64,000 bases of DNA from Maridesulfovibrio zosterae DSM 11974 (GTDB lineage Bacteria; Desulfobacterota; Desulfovibrionia; Desulfovibrionales; Desulfovibrionaceae). The notes below the pieces were generated by a model. The model did no database searches. It had not been told where the DNA came from and saw only the letters and a list, made by a program, of their open reading frames with translations. The stretch is taken from assembly GCF_000425265.1 (NCBI RefSeq), contig NZ_KE384342.1, positions 461,528-525,527 of the forward strand. Reading direction: 5' to 3'. A program made the position numbers and the translations under genes. This document shows positions 16,436-24,543 of this stretch, piece after piece; the stretch's first letter is position 1, and the number at the start of each line of letters is the position of its first letter.

Positions 16436-17428
16436 TTAAATTGATTTGGAGAGAAGAGTTCCTCCGCCCAATCCACCCAACTGTGAGAAAAAACCGCCAA
16501 TCTGATTATGTACCTGCTGAGCTTGTGAATCCTGCTGAGCCTGAATTTTTGAAGCCTTATCAAGCAATGTATTTATGTGTTTTGTCAGTTGGGATAGAGT
16601 ATCCTGCTCTTTGTCTGTCAGTGTTCTTTCTTTTGCTATATTGGTAAGGGCATCAGCTTGTTTATCAAGTGTATTGAATAGATTTTTTTCAGCATTGCTC
16701 AGTCCATGAGTGGCAAGACTTCCTACAATCTGTTCCATTTCTGAAATGATCTCATCAGCACGTTTATCTTCTTCAGGTGTAAGTTCTTTTTTTGTTGTCC
16801 CTTTGATTTTATCCATTTCTGCATTCAGTTTGTCCGCTTCAGCCTGCTCTTCTTTGGTCAGTTTTTTGGGACCTTCAATCCCGAAAATTTCTTTAAGTTC
16901 ATTTTGAATGGAGGATTCTTTTTTCTTTTCAGCAGCAGTAAGAACTTTTCCTTCAGGATAATATAATTTTTTAAGCTCCCATTTAAGGCTTTCAGCTCTT
17001 TTTTTATCAGCACCTTCAGGGTCTTTGGTTGGCAAAATGTTGTACAGCTTGTCTAGCTGTTCCTGAATATCATCAACTTTTTTCTGTTCCTCAGATGTCA
17101 ATTTTTTGGGTTCACCGTCTAGCCCATACAGCTTATCCAATTCTTGCTTAAGTTCATTGAACCTCTTTTCTTCTTCCTCACGGACTGATTTATCATTAAC
17201 ACCGTATATGTTGTTAAGCTGAGAATAATATGAGTTGACTTGTTGTTGTTCATCTGCATCAAGGCTTAAGCTCATAGATGCGAATTGCATTTGAAACTGC
17301 CTGCGAATCTGGCTGCGGCTCATATCTTTAGTTATGGTCGGTGTTTTATCAGCCTGAGTATTATTGGAGATATTGCTAAAATAGTTACTGGCTGTATTGG
17401 TGCCGCTTAGTAGAGGACTGGTAATCAT
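16436..17428 (-). CDS. Nine-fold 27-residue helical repeat protein, function unknown
   Basis: 330 residues, no signal peptide or membrane segment. From about residue 56 to 292 a unit of 26-28 residues recurs nine times (starts near 56, 82, 110, 137, 163, 190, 216, 243, 270). The pattern is L-T-x-E-E-x(6)-I-x-x-E-L-x-x-L-Y-G: a charged helix ending in an aromatic turn. The N terminus is Ser/Asn/Thr-rich (LLSGTNTASNYFSNISN) and the C terminus Gly/Leu-rich, which resembles non-classically exported surface or flagellar-type proteins. SD AGGAG lies 7 bases before the ATG. A sigma-54-like promoter and an inverted repeat lie upstream. Confidence 0.7.
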   Translation of the reverse strand: MITSPLLSGTNTASNYFSNISNNTQADKTPTITKDMSRSQIRRQFQMQFASMSLSLDADEQQQVNSYYSQLNNIYGVNDKSVREEEEKRFNELKQELDKLYGLDGEPKKLTSEEQKKVDDIQEQLDKLYNILPTKDPEGADKKRAESLKWELKKLYYPEGKVLTAAEKKKESSIQNELKEIFGIEGPKKLTKEEQAEADKLNAEMDKIKGTTKKELTPEEDKRADEIISEMEQIVGSLATHGLSNAEKNLFNTLDKQADALTNIAKERTLTDKEQDTLSQLTKHINTLLDKASKIQAQQDSQAQQVHNQIGGFFSQLGGLGGGTLLSKSI

Positions 17429-17455
17429 TTGACGCTCCTGAAGATAGAAAAATAA

Positions 17456-17502
17456 TTAATATTAAGAAAAATTTTCCTGATTTAAATATTTCTTAATATT
17501 AA
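17456..17502. repeat. 14-bp perfect inverted repeat upstream of the repeat-protein gene
   Basis: TTAATATTAAGAAA (17456-17469) and its exact reverse complement (17489-17502) are separated by 19 bases. It lies between the presumed sigma-54 -12 element and the start codon, so it would be in or near the 5' leader. Confidence 0.6.
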
Positions 17503-17516
17503 GCAAAATCCATGCC
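17503..17516 (-). promoter_or_regulatory. Sigma-54-like -24/-12 promoter
   Basis: On the minus strand GGCATGGATTTTGC has GG and GC separated by exactly ten bases. It differs from the consensus GGCACG-N4-TTGC at one position. It lies 75-88 bases before the ATG at 17428. No enhancer-binding site was identified. Confidence 0.5.
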
Positions 17517-17789
17517 GCACTGGTAAAGTGAATAGGTATCGTATTTGAAAAATACTATGAGTACTTGATTTGAAAAAATATGTAATTATAGGGTAATGAA
17601 GAGTAAATTTAAAATAATAACAAAAGTTAAGTAACAGGATGGTTGCAGAATCTAGGGTTTTATGAGACTTACTTGATGGATTCAGGGTCTAGGGACAAAA
17701 TTTTAAAAAAAGTATATTTTCTTGATTTGAAATAGTCCTTAACGTAAACTAATTTTTCGTTTTTAACACGATCATTTAGGAGGAATAAA
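17517..17789. other. A+T-rich spacer between divergent genes
   Basis: Part of a 361-base gap (17429-17789). Besides the sigma-54-like site and the inverted repeat I see only the strong SD AGGAGGAATAAA of the plus-strand gene. A sigma-70 promoter for that gene could not be placed with confidence. Confidence 0.4.
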
Positions 17790-18251
17790 ATGAGCGCAGC
17801 AACTGAAAAAGTGCATCAGATGGAAGATTACCAGAACAAAGATGGCGTTGAAGCGATTGAACAGGAAATCGCTGCCAGCGTTAGTGAAACAGCTCAGAAA
17901 GATATGGGCAAAGTAGCTATTATCATTTCTTTTATGGCAGTAGTTCTTCTTGTTGTATTTTTCTATGGACTCAATCAAAATCTCAGCAACCTTACTTCTG
18001 AAGTGAAAGATCTTCAGAGTGTTCGCGGCGAAGTTGCCGACTTGAATACTCATATGGAAGCTGTTGACGGTCGTTTGGTGGAACTTGAAAAACTTCCCCT
18101 TAAGACTAGACATATTATTATGGACGGCATTATCGATGAAATGAACCAGAAAGCTGCTTACGTTGGAGCTCAGCTCGACGAAGCAGAGCAGGCAAAACTT
18201 GCACAGGTTCAGGAAATCCTCAAGGACGTTCAGTCCGGCCTCCAGAAATAA
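17790..18251 (+). CDS. Single-pass membrane coiled-coil protein, unknown function
   Basis: 153 residues: an acidic N-terminal helix (~1-40), one membrane segment (VAIIISFMAVVLLVVFFYGL, ~42-61), then coiled-coil heptads (LSNLTSEVKDLQSVRGEVAD, onward to the end). No enzyme domain. The topology suggests a cytoplasmic or periplasmic coiled-coil stalk. The SD AGGAGG is close to perfect and a strong terminator follows, so it is a well-expressed single-gene unit. Confidence 0.75.
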   Translation: MSAATEKVHQMEDYQNKDGVEAIEQEIAASVSETAQKDMGKVAIIISFMAVVLLVVFFYGLNQNLSNLTSEVKDLQSVRGEVADLNTHMEAVDGRLVELEKLPLKTRHIIMDGIIDEMNQKAAYVGAQLDEAEQAKLAQVQEILKDVQSGLQK

Positions 18252-18275
18252 TAGCTTTGATCTGATCAAAGTTAA

Positions 18276-18308
18276 GGCGCACGGGTTAAGTACCTGTGCG
18301 CCTTTTTT
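18276..18308 (+). terminator. Strong intrinsic terminator
   Basis: Stem GGCGCACGGG with CCTGTGCGCC (18276-18302) followed by six T, 25 bases after the coiled-coil gene. Confidence 0.85.
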
Positions 18309-18417
18309 AAGGTCAAAAATTTATCTGAGAAGCGCAATCACTACTCCTAGGATGGGTAGTATGTTTTTTCTCATTATGAAACATAGATTTTATGAGAAAT
18401 TTTTCAATCGAGATTAT

Positions 18418-20523
18418 CTATTTTACTTTTTCTCCGACGCGTGAAGTCCTAATATCTTCGAGTGGAATATCGCGGTCATAGCAGATCAATCCACAGCGCA
18501 GGCAACGTGAAGTCTCAAGCTTCAAATCCTCTTCACATAAGCAGCCTTCAACTTCACTGAAAGTAGATATCCTTTCATCTCCTTCGCAAAGATGCGGCAT
18601 TTTAGAGCGTTCTTTTTGTTTGCATCCGTCTACATCTGCGAAAAGAGTATAGGGGATGAGGTCTCGCATGATATTCTCAGTCACAGGAATAGTTTCTGTT
18701 GTAAGCAGGTCATGTATTGAACGTGCTGCACGCCTGCCTGCTCCTACTGCGGAAATGACAAGATCGGGACCTGAAAAAGCATCGCCTCCGGCAAAGACAT
18801 AGGGAATTGATGTTTGCAATGTATCAGGGTCAGCGTTGATAGTACGCCAGTTGGTAAAATCAATCTGACATTGCTCTTCACCATCAGTATAAAAACAGGA
18901 AAGTTGTGGCTTTTGGCCAATGGCAGAAATAATAGTATCCACGGGATAGCGAACTTCAGAACCTTTTACAGGAACCGGGCGTCGCCGTCCTGATTTATCC
19001 GGTTCTCCAAGCTCCATTTTGACGCATTCAAGGTGAGTTGCAACACCGTTATTCGTGATGACTTTGGTTGGAGCTGATAGAAAAATAAATTTTACTCCTT
19101 CGTCGGCTGCCGCATCAATTTCTTCCGTGTTGGCCGGCATCTCATTTCTGGTTCTTCTATAAAGCATAGTAACGTCACAGCCAAGACGAATGCTTGTTCG
19201 TGCGGCATCAATGGCTGTATTTCCACCACCTACAACTATTACTTTCTGTCCTATTCCCGGCCTTTGTCCCAGACCTATTGATGTAAGAAATTCCGTTCCT
19301 GATAATACTCCTTCAGCATCTTCCCCATCAATTCGTAACGATCCGCTGGCCCATGCTCCAATTCCAAGAAAAAATGATTCAAATCCATCTTGTTGAAGTG
19401 TTTCTATAGAAATATCAACGCCAAAATTTTTGTTTAGCTGTACGTCAATTCCTAGATCGATAATGCCTTGAATTTCCCATTTTAAATCTTTTTTTGGAAG
19501 TCTGTATTCTGGAATTCCATAGCGTAACTGGCCACCAAGCTCAGGCATTGATTCAAAAATAGTGGGACTGTGCCCCAGACGGCGTAGAAAATATGCGCAG
19601 GAAAGTCCGGCAGGACCGCCGCCGATAACAGCCACTTTGCGTCCTGTATTTTTTGCGCACGGAATTTTGAGACGCAGATTATTCTTCATTTCCCAGTCAG
19701 CAACAAACCGTTTGATCATGTTAATTCCGACAGGTTTATCTACATGCTTGCGACGGCAGACATCTTCGCATGGTCGTGGACAAACTCTGCCGCAGACCAG
19801 CAGCAGGGGATTACGTTCACGTATAATGTTGACTGCTTCGGCGTAATCTCCTTTATTGGCTGCCTCAATGTAGCGTGGAATATTTATTTGACCGGGACAT
19901 TTTTGCTGACAGGGAGCAAGGCAGTCAGTGATCTCTTCCTGATGAATCAGTTTTGCACTCATGGATACAATGGACAGAACACCTCGGGGACAGGCATCAA
20001 CACATTTTCGGCAGGCTCTGCAAGCCAGCGGATCGATGACAGGCAGGCCTTCAGGATTCATATCAATTGCATCAAATGGACATACTGCCTCACAGGTTCC
20101 GAGGCCGAGACAACCTTCGGGACATGTAATACTGCCATCGTAAAGCAGAGCCTGGGCACGACAGTCTCCGGCTCCTTCGTAATTGAAAAGTTCTTCGGCC
20201 CGTTTTCCGCCGGTACAGTCCCTAAATGCCAGTTCCGGTTCCATTTCGAGAACTTCCAGTCCCATTACACTACCAACAGCTTTGGCTGTTTCTATTCCTC
20301 CGATAACGCAGACATTAGCCCCGGATTTTCCAGCAATAACGGCATTAGCTGCGCCGGAGCATCCTGCATAACCGCAACCACCGCAGTTAACGCCGGGTAA
20401 AACATTTTCAACCTGCGCAATTCGCGGATCTTCTTTGACATGCAGAATTTTTGAGGCAGCAGCAAGTATGGTTGCTGCTGTAAAACCAAGGCCGATGAGT
20501 ACTAGTAGAGATGATAAAATCAT
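18418..20523 (-). CDS. rnfB: RnfB fused to a GltD-like FAD/NAD(P) oxidoreductase
   Basis: 701 residues, whereas plain RnfB is about 190-330. Residues 1-30 form a membrane anchor, followed by the GVNCGGCGYAGCSGAANA cluster domain and a two-[4Fe-4S] ferredoxin (CEAVCPFDAID; CRACRKCVDACPRGV). From about residue 195 comes a glutamate-synthase-small-subunit-like module: a cysteine domain (LAPCQQKCPGQINIPRYIEA; CGRVCPRPCEDVC), FAD site VIGGGPAGLSCAYFLRR, NAD(P) site VVGGGNTAIDAARTSIRLG and YVFAGGDAFSGPDLVIS. A C-terminal cysteine cluster (CLRCGLIC) ends it. It is the last rnf gene. The extra module suggests a soluble electron partner joined to RnfB. Confidence 0.9.
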   Translation of the reverse strand: MILSSLLVLIGLGFTAATILAAASKILHVKEDPRIAQVENVLPGVNCGGCGYAGCSGAANAVIAGKSGANVCVIGGIETAKAVGSVMGLEVLEMEPELAFRDCTGGKRAEELFNYEGAGDCRAQALLYDGSITCPEGCLGLGTCEAVCPFDAIDMNPEGLPVIDPLACRACRKCVDACPRGVLSIVSMSAKLIHQEEITDCLAPCQQKCPGQINIPRYIEAANKGDYAEAVNIIRERNPLLLVCGRVCPRPCEDVCRRKHVDKPVGINMIKRFVADWEMKNNLRLKIPCAKNTGRKVAVIGGGPAGLSCAYFLRRLGHSPTIFESMPELGGQLRYGIPEYRLPKKDLKWEIQGIIDLGIDVQLNKNFGVDISIETLQQDGFESFFLGIGAWASGSLRIDGEDAEGVLSGTEFLTSIGLGQRPGIGQKVIVVGGGNTAIDAARTSIRLGCDVTMLYRRTRNEMPANTEEIDAAADEGVKFIFLSAPTKVITNNGVATHLECVKMELGEPDKSGRRRPVPVKGSEVRYPVDTIISAIGQKPQLSCFYTDGEEQCQIDFTNWRTINADPDTLQTSIPYVFAGGDAFSGPDLVISAVGAGRRAARSIHDLLTTETIPVTENIMRDLIPYTLFADVDGCKQKERSKMPHLCEGDERISTFSEVEGCLCEEDLKLETSRCLRCGLICYDRDIPLEDIRTSRVGEKVK

Positions 20524-20543
20524 AATTTAACCTGCTGATTTTT

Positions 20544-21119
20544 TTAAATCATTCCCTTGAAAACAAAAAAAGTAAGTGACATCAAGCCTGCCATGATGAG
20601 AGCTATCGGGGTTCCTTTCATCGCATTAGGTGTTCTTGAAACTTCTATGCGCTCGCGTATAGCGGAAAGTACAACAAGAGCGAGCATGAAACCGAGTCCG
20701 GAGGCAAAAGAAAAGGCAACCGTTTTAACAAAAGTAAATTCTTCACGCTGGCAGATAATAGCAATCCCCATAACTGCACAGTTGGTAGTGATGAGCGGCA
20801 GGAAAATCCCCAGAGCTTTATAAAGAGGAGGGACTACTTTCTTAAGAAACATTTCCACGAATTGTACCAATGCAGCAATAACCAGAATAAAAGTGAGTGT
20901 TTGAAGGTATTCAAGTCCCAGAGGTGCAAGCAGATATTCTTGAACAGCCCAAGTTATTGAAGCGGCCATTGTAGCTACAAATACGACAGCTCCTCCCATT
21001 CCAAGAGCCACTGATATTTTTTTGGAAGTTCCGATGAAAGGACAGTTTCCAAGATATTGAGCAAGAACGATGTTGTTTACGAATATTGCAGAGATGAAAA
21101 GGAGAAAATATTCTTTCAT
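20544..21119 (-). CDS. rnfA: Rnf complex membrane subunit RnfA
   Basis: 191 residues, six membrane segments. Typical stretches: NNIVLAQYLGNCPFIGTSKK and LITTNCAVMGIAI, both with conserved cysteines of the membrane [2Fe-2S] site shared with RnfE. It is part of the ion-translocating ferredoxin:NAD oxidoreductase. The gap to rnfB is 20 bases. Confidence 0.95.
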   Translation of the reverse strand: MKEYFLLFISAIFVNNIVLAQYLGNCPFIGTSKKISVALGMGGAVVFVATMAASITWAVQEYLLAPLGLEYLQTLTFILVIAALVQFVEMFLKKVVPPLYKALGIFLPLITTNCAVMGIAIICQREEFTFVKTVAFSFASGLGFMLALVVLSAIRERIEVSRTPNAMKGTPIALIMAGLMSLTFFVFKGMI

Positions 21120-21138
21120 TTGAATTATTCCTTATAAT

Positions 21139-21804
21139 CTAGCGGCTGCATATTCCGCATGCTTTGCATTCATGGGTGGGATTTTCAAGTACTTCAAGTC
21201 CTTTTTTCTTGCGTTGCCAGCTGGTATAGGCATTCATGCCTGAAAGCAGAATTCCAAGACATACAAATGCCCCCGGTGCTTCAACCATAAAGCTGAACGG
21301 TTTGAAGCTCACAGGCATAATTTGTGAACCGAAAAGGGTTCCATATCCAAATAGTTCCCTGAGTCCTCCCAGAAGTGTCAGGGAGAAAGTAAAACCTATG
21401 CCCATCCCAAGGCCGTCAGCAGCAGAGAGAAGAATTGTATTTTTAGATGCAAATGCTTCAGCGCGTCCTAAAATAATGCAGTTAACAACAATGAGGGGAA
21501 CAAATATTCCAAGTTGTTGGTATAGTGGGTATGCATAAGCCTGCATGAGAAGCTCAACAGCAACAACAAGTGAAGCTGCAATTACAATGAAGCAGGCAAT
21601 GCGTACTTTGGCAGGAATTATTTTTCTGAAAAGTGAGACCAGTATGTTTGACATAGTAAGTACGAAGATTACGGCTAATCCCATACCGAAGCCGTTATCA
21701 GCTGTTTTGGTAACCGCCAGTACCGGACAAAGCCCCAGAACAACTTTAAAAGGGGGAAGGTCAGTCCATAGACCTTTTGAAAATTCTTTCCATAATCTAT
21801 TCAT
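21139..21804 (-). CDS. rnfE: Rnf complex membrane subunit RnfE
   Basis: 221 residues, homologous to RnfA in inverted topology, with LGLCPVLAVTKTADNGFGMG and PLIVVNCIILGRAEAFA. The C-terminal tail ends in ECKACGICSR, a CxxC-containing extension that many RnfE proteins lack. The gene starts right at the end of rnfG. Confidence 0.93.
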   Translation of the reverse strand: MNRLWKEFSKGLWTDLPPFKVVLGLCPVLAVTKTADNGFGMGLAVIFVLTMSNILVSLFRKIIPAKVRIACFIVIAASLVVAVELLMQAYAYPLYQQLGIFVPLIVVNCIILGRAEAFASKNTILLSAADGLGMGIGFTFSLTLLGGLRELFGYGTLFGSQIMPVSFKPFSFMVEAPGAFVCLGILLSGMNAYTSWQRKKKGLEVLENPTHECKACGICSR

Positions 21805-21805
21805 A

Positions 21806-22393
21806 TTATGACCCCTGTGACCATGTGTTTTCGAGCTGAGGCTTTATCTCATTAAAAATATTTATGGCTTTTTTTACAGCTTCAACTGTTGCGGTTGAAG
21901 ATATTGTTGCACCGGAGATCCCGTCGATATTCCCTCCTTTGGAGCTGAGCTCTACAGAGGTCATATGGTTACGGAATTGGTTTGTGAAGCCGTGTTTTGC
22001 AACTCTTGCCCCTATGCCCGGAGTTTCTTTCATGGTGGTTATTCCAATTCCTGAAAGATTATTGCTTGAAAGGTTGAATCCAACCATAACGCCGACATCA
22101 CCTCCATATCCTTTGGCGAATGTTTCAAAGGCTACACCAAGTAGTTTGCCATCCTTTATTGCAGGAAAAACAGTAATTTTATTTGCATTTTCCGGTAGTT
22201 TAAAATTCTTGCGATCTCGTACAGGAGAATTGTCATATTCTTTTAAAACCTGACTGATCGCCGGACCTTGAACATAGGTCAGGACCTGTTCTTCTATTTT
22301 GCTTCCGGTGGCATCTTTAAGGCTTGCCAGACTTATACTGGACAGTCCGCAAAACAGTGTAAGAACTACAATCATTTTCAGAGCTTCATTCAT
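21806..22393 (-). CDS. rnfG: Rnf complex flavoprotein RnfG
   Basis: 195 residues: one N-terminal membrane anchor and a periplasmic FMN-binding domain. The covalent-FMN motif is GISGATISSTATVEAVKKA near residue 155, whose Thr would carry FMN. Also seen is GIGITTMKETPGIGARV. It stands between rnfD and rnfE with gaps of only a few bases. Confidence 0.94.
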   Translation of the reverse strand: MNEALKMIVVLTLFCGLSSISLASLKDATGSKIEEQVLTYVQGPAISQVLKEYDNSPVRDRKNFKLPENANKITVFPAIKDGKLLGVAFETFAKGYGGDVGVMVGFNLSSNNLSGIGITTMKETPGIGARVAKHGFTNQFRNHMTSVELSSKGGNIDGISGATISSTATVEAVKKAINIFNEIKPQLENTWSQGS

Positions 22394-22396
22394 TTT

Positions 22397-23371
22397 TTAC
22401 CTCTGTAAATGGATATTTGTAACACCGCCGAATGGTGCAGGTCTGATTTTATCAAAAAGCGGAGTCATTAGATTTGCCAGTAATATGGCAAATGGAACTC
22501 CGTCCGGATACATGCCGTAGACCCTTATTAATATGACCATTATGCCGGCAGTTAAGCCGTATGCAATCATAGGGATATGCCCGACAGGTGATGAAGAGGT
22601 GTCGGTTAGCAGAAAGAAAGCTCCGAATAGAGTTGATCCGCAAAGCAAATGGTACTGTATCGGAGCATATTTCAAGGGATCAATGACATGAAATAGGGAG
22701 GCCGTTATGGCAACTCCAGCTATAAAAGCAAATGGAATGTCCGGTCTGATTATTTTACGTCCCAGCATATAAATTCCGCCGATAATTATTGCGCCTGCCT
22801 GAGCTGCTCCCGTTCCACCAAGCTGGTTTCCTAGAATCAAATTTTTGATAGAATATTCATTAAGTATTTCAGGACCGAAATTTTTAAGTTGGCTTAATGG
22901 ATAAGTCAGTTCAGAGGCCAGCATTGTCATATCGAAATTCATAAGGTCCGGCCAGGATACGGTTATAACAGCCCATCCTACCAGAGGAGCACATAGCGGG
23001 CTGGCTCCGAGTCCTCCAAAAACCATTCTTCCTATTATTATGGAGAAAGCGCTACCTACCGTCACAAGCCACCAAGGAGCAGCAGGTGGGATGAGAAAGC
23101 CGAACATCAGACCGCAGAGAAGTGTTGTAAAGTTATTTGCTTCGACCTTTCTTTTCATGATGTACAGGCATACTGTCTCGGTAATCACCGCAATAAATCC
23201 TGAGAGAGCCAATACACGCACAGCCTGCATATGGTAATGCCAGATGGCAAACAATATAGCAGGAGTCAGGGCAAAAATAGTTTCAAGTGCACTGTTCTTG
23301 ATTGTCCGTCCGCAATGAATATGTGACGGGGATGAGACGGTGAGTACTGGTGATCCGGTAATTGGTTTCAT
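22397..23371 (-). CDS. rnfD: Rnf complex membrane flavoprotein RnfD
   Basis: 324 residues, about ten hydrophobic segments. The covalent FMN site is probably in FFLLTDTSSSPVGH (usual form TDxxTSP). Other family stretches: GGLGASPLCAPLVGWAV and NLMTPLFDKIRPAPFGG. It starts 3 bases after rnfC. Confidence 0.92.
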   Translation of the reverse strand: MKPITGSPVLTVSSPSHIHCGRTIKNSALETIFALTPAILFAIWHYHMQAVRVLALSGFIAVITETVCLYIMKRKVEANNFTTLLCGLMFGFLIPPAAPWWLVTVGSAFSIIIGRMVFGGLGASPLCAPLVGWAVITVSWPDLMNFDMTMLASELTYPLSQLKNFGPEILNEYSIKNLILGNQLGGTGAAQAGAIIIGGIYMLGRKIIRPDIPFAFIAGVAITASLFHVIDPLKYAPIQYHLLCGSTLFGAFFLLTDTSSSPVGHIPMIAYGLTAGIMVILIRVYGMYPDGVPFAILLANLMTPLFDKIRPAPFGGVTNIHLQR

Positions 23372-23373
23372 GG

Positions 23374-24528
23374 TTATTTCCGTAGGTCTTCAAGTATCGG
23401 TTGCTTTGAAAGTTCTTTTTTTGCCAGACGAATATATTGCAGTACTGGGCGTTGGGCCGGGCACCAATAGGTGCACAGACCGCATTCAAAACAGGAAGCG
23501 ATATTATAAGCCAGTGTGTTTTCGAATAATCCGAACTCTGAATGACGTGAAATCATATTAGGCATGATTCTGGCCGGACATTTAATGACACATTCACCGC
23601 ATCCCACACACGGAGAATCTTTGATTGTAGGTTCAGATCCGCTGCTCAGAACAGTTATAGCCTGGGTTGAAGGACTAATTCCATGTCTCAGAGTATAGAC
23701 AGCCTCGCCTGATAAAGGGCCTCCCAGAATGACTCTATCGTGTTGTGAAACAGTAAAACCTGCCAGACGTGCTAGAAGGCCAACCTGAGTTCCGACAGGA
23801 GCCTGGAAAAGAGTTGCTCCTACTTTAACCATTATATCAGAGACAGGCTGCTTTCCATGAATAGTGCGACCTATGCGGTAAAGGGTTGCGGCATCAATAA
23901 CTGATACTTCCGGCGGCATTTCCTTTCCTGTTACGGCTTTTACCACCATTGCATTTAAACCTTCAGGGTACACTGGATTAATCTCATGAACTGTACATCC
24001 GGCAAGAGTCCAGTTCATTCCTTTCGGTATGGCGATGGTGCAGGCTATGGGAGTTAGGGCATCCTTTAGATAAGTCAGTCCTTCAATCATTATGCTGTTA
24101 AATTCTTCAATTAGAAAGCGATGACCGTCAATTCCAGATTCAGGGGGAACGGCGTTTATAATAAGCGTGCATCCTTGCTTAAGGTGCTGAACGTTTATTC
24201 CTGCGTTACGAAGGTTATCAAGCATTGTCCTGGAATCTGCTGTACTGAATTCCAAAAGGTCGGCAATTCTGTCTCCTTCTGTTTTTATAAGAATAAAATT
24301 TGTTTTTACATCAAGTACAGTGCCGGACACAGATGAGTGGAGCGCTGCCTGTGTACCGTAATTATCTGCGGCTATCCGTTGTCCCCTAGCAACCTGCTGT
24401 CCTATTTCCACTAAAGAACTGAGTCCTGTTGTTTCTATAGATATGGTCAGAGGAATGTTCGATTCCTGTTCACGGACATTTACAATAGGGCCCCGCTCCG
24501 TTGGGGTGAGTGAAAATAACGGATTCAT
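23374..24528 (-). CDS. rnfC: Rnf complex subunit RnfC
   Basis: 384 residues, shorter than the common ~435-700. An N-terminal hybrid barrel (SVSGTVLDVKTNFILIKTEG) precedes the SLBB-type region and two [4Fe-4S] motifs: CVGCGECVIKCPARIMP and CFECGLCTYWCPAQRPVL. RnfC is expected to be the electron entry point that meets NAD(H) or, in this group, the cytochrome. The glycine-rich NADH/FMN-binding region of long RnfC proteins is not obvious here, which fits use of the cytochrome as partner. This is inference. Confidence 0.9.
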   Translation of the reverse strand: MNPLFSLTPTERGPIVNVREQESNIPLTISIETTGLSSLVEIGQQVARGQRIAADNYGTQAALHSSVSGTVLDVKTNFILIKTEGDRIADLLEFSTADSRTMLDNLRNAGINVQHLKQGCTLIINAVPPESGIDGHRFLIEEFNSIMIEGLTYLKDALTPIACTIAIPKGMNWTLAGCTVHEINPVYPEGLNAMVVKAVTGKEMPPEVSVIDAATLYRIGRTIHGKQPVSDIMVKVGATLFQAPVGTQVGLLARLAGFTVSQHDRVILGGPLSGEAVYTLRHGISPSTQAITVLSSGSEPTIKDSPCVGCGECVIKCPARIMPNMISRHSEFGLFENTLAYNIASCFECGLCTYWCPAQRPVLQYIRLAKKELSKQPILEDLRK

Positions 24529-24543
24529 ATTGATTTCATTACC

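Noticed and set aside
18366-18400. TTTCTCAT...ATGAGAAA hairpin near the end of rnfB
   Set aside because: On the rnf strand no T run follows, and on the plus strand a much stronger terminator already precedes it; probably chance.
19744-20400. 218-codon plus-strand ORF opposite rnfB
   Set aside because: It lies wholly inside the rnfB coding frame, is Ser/Thr/Cys/Phe-rich as expected of an antisense shadow, and has no SD.
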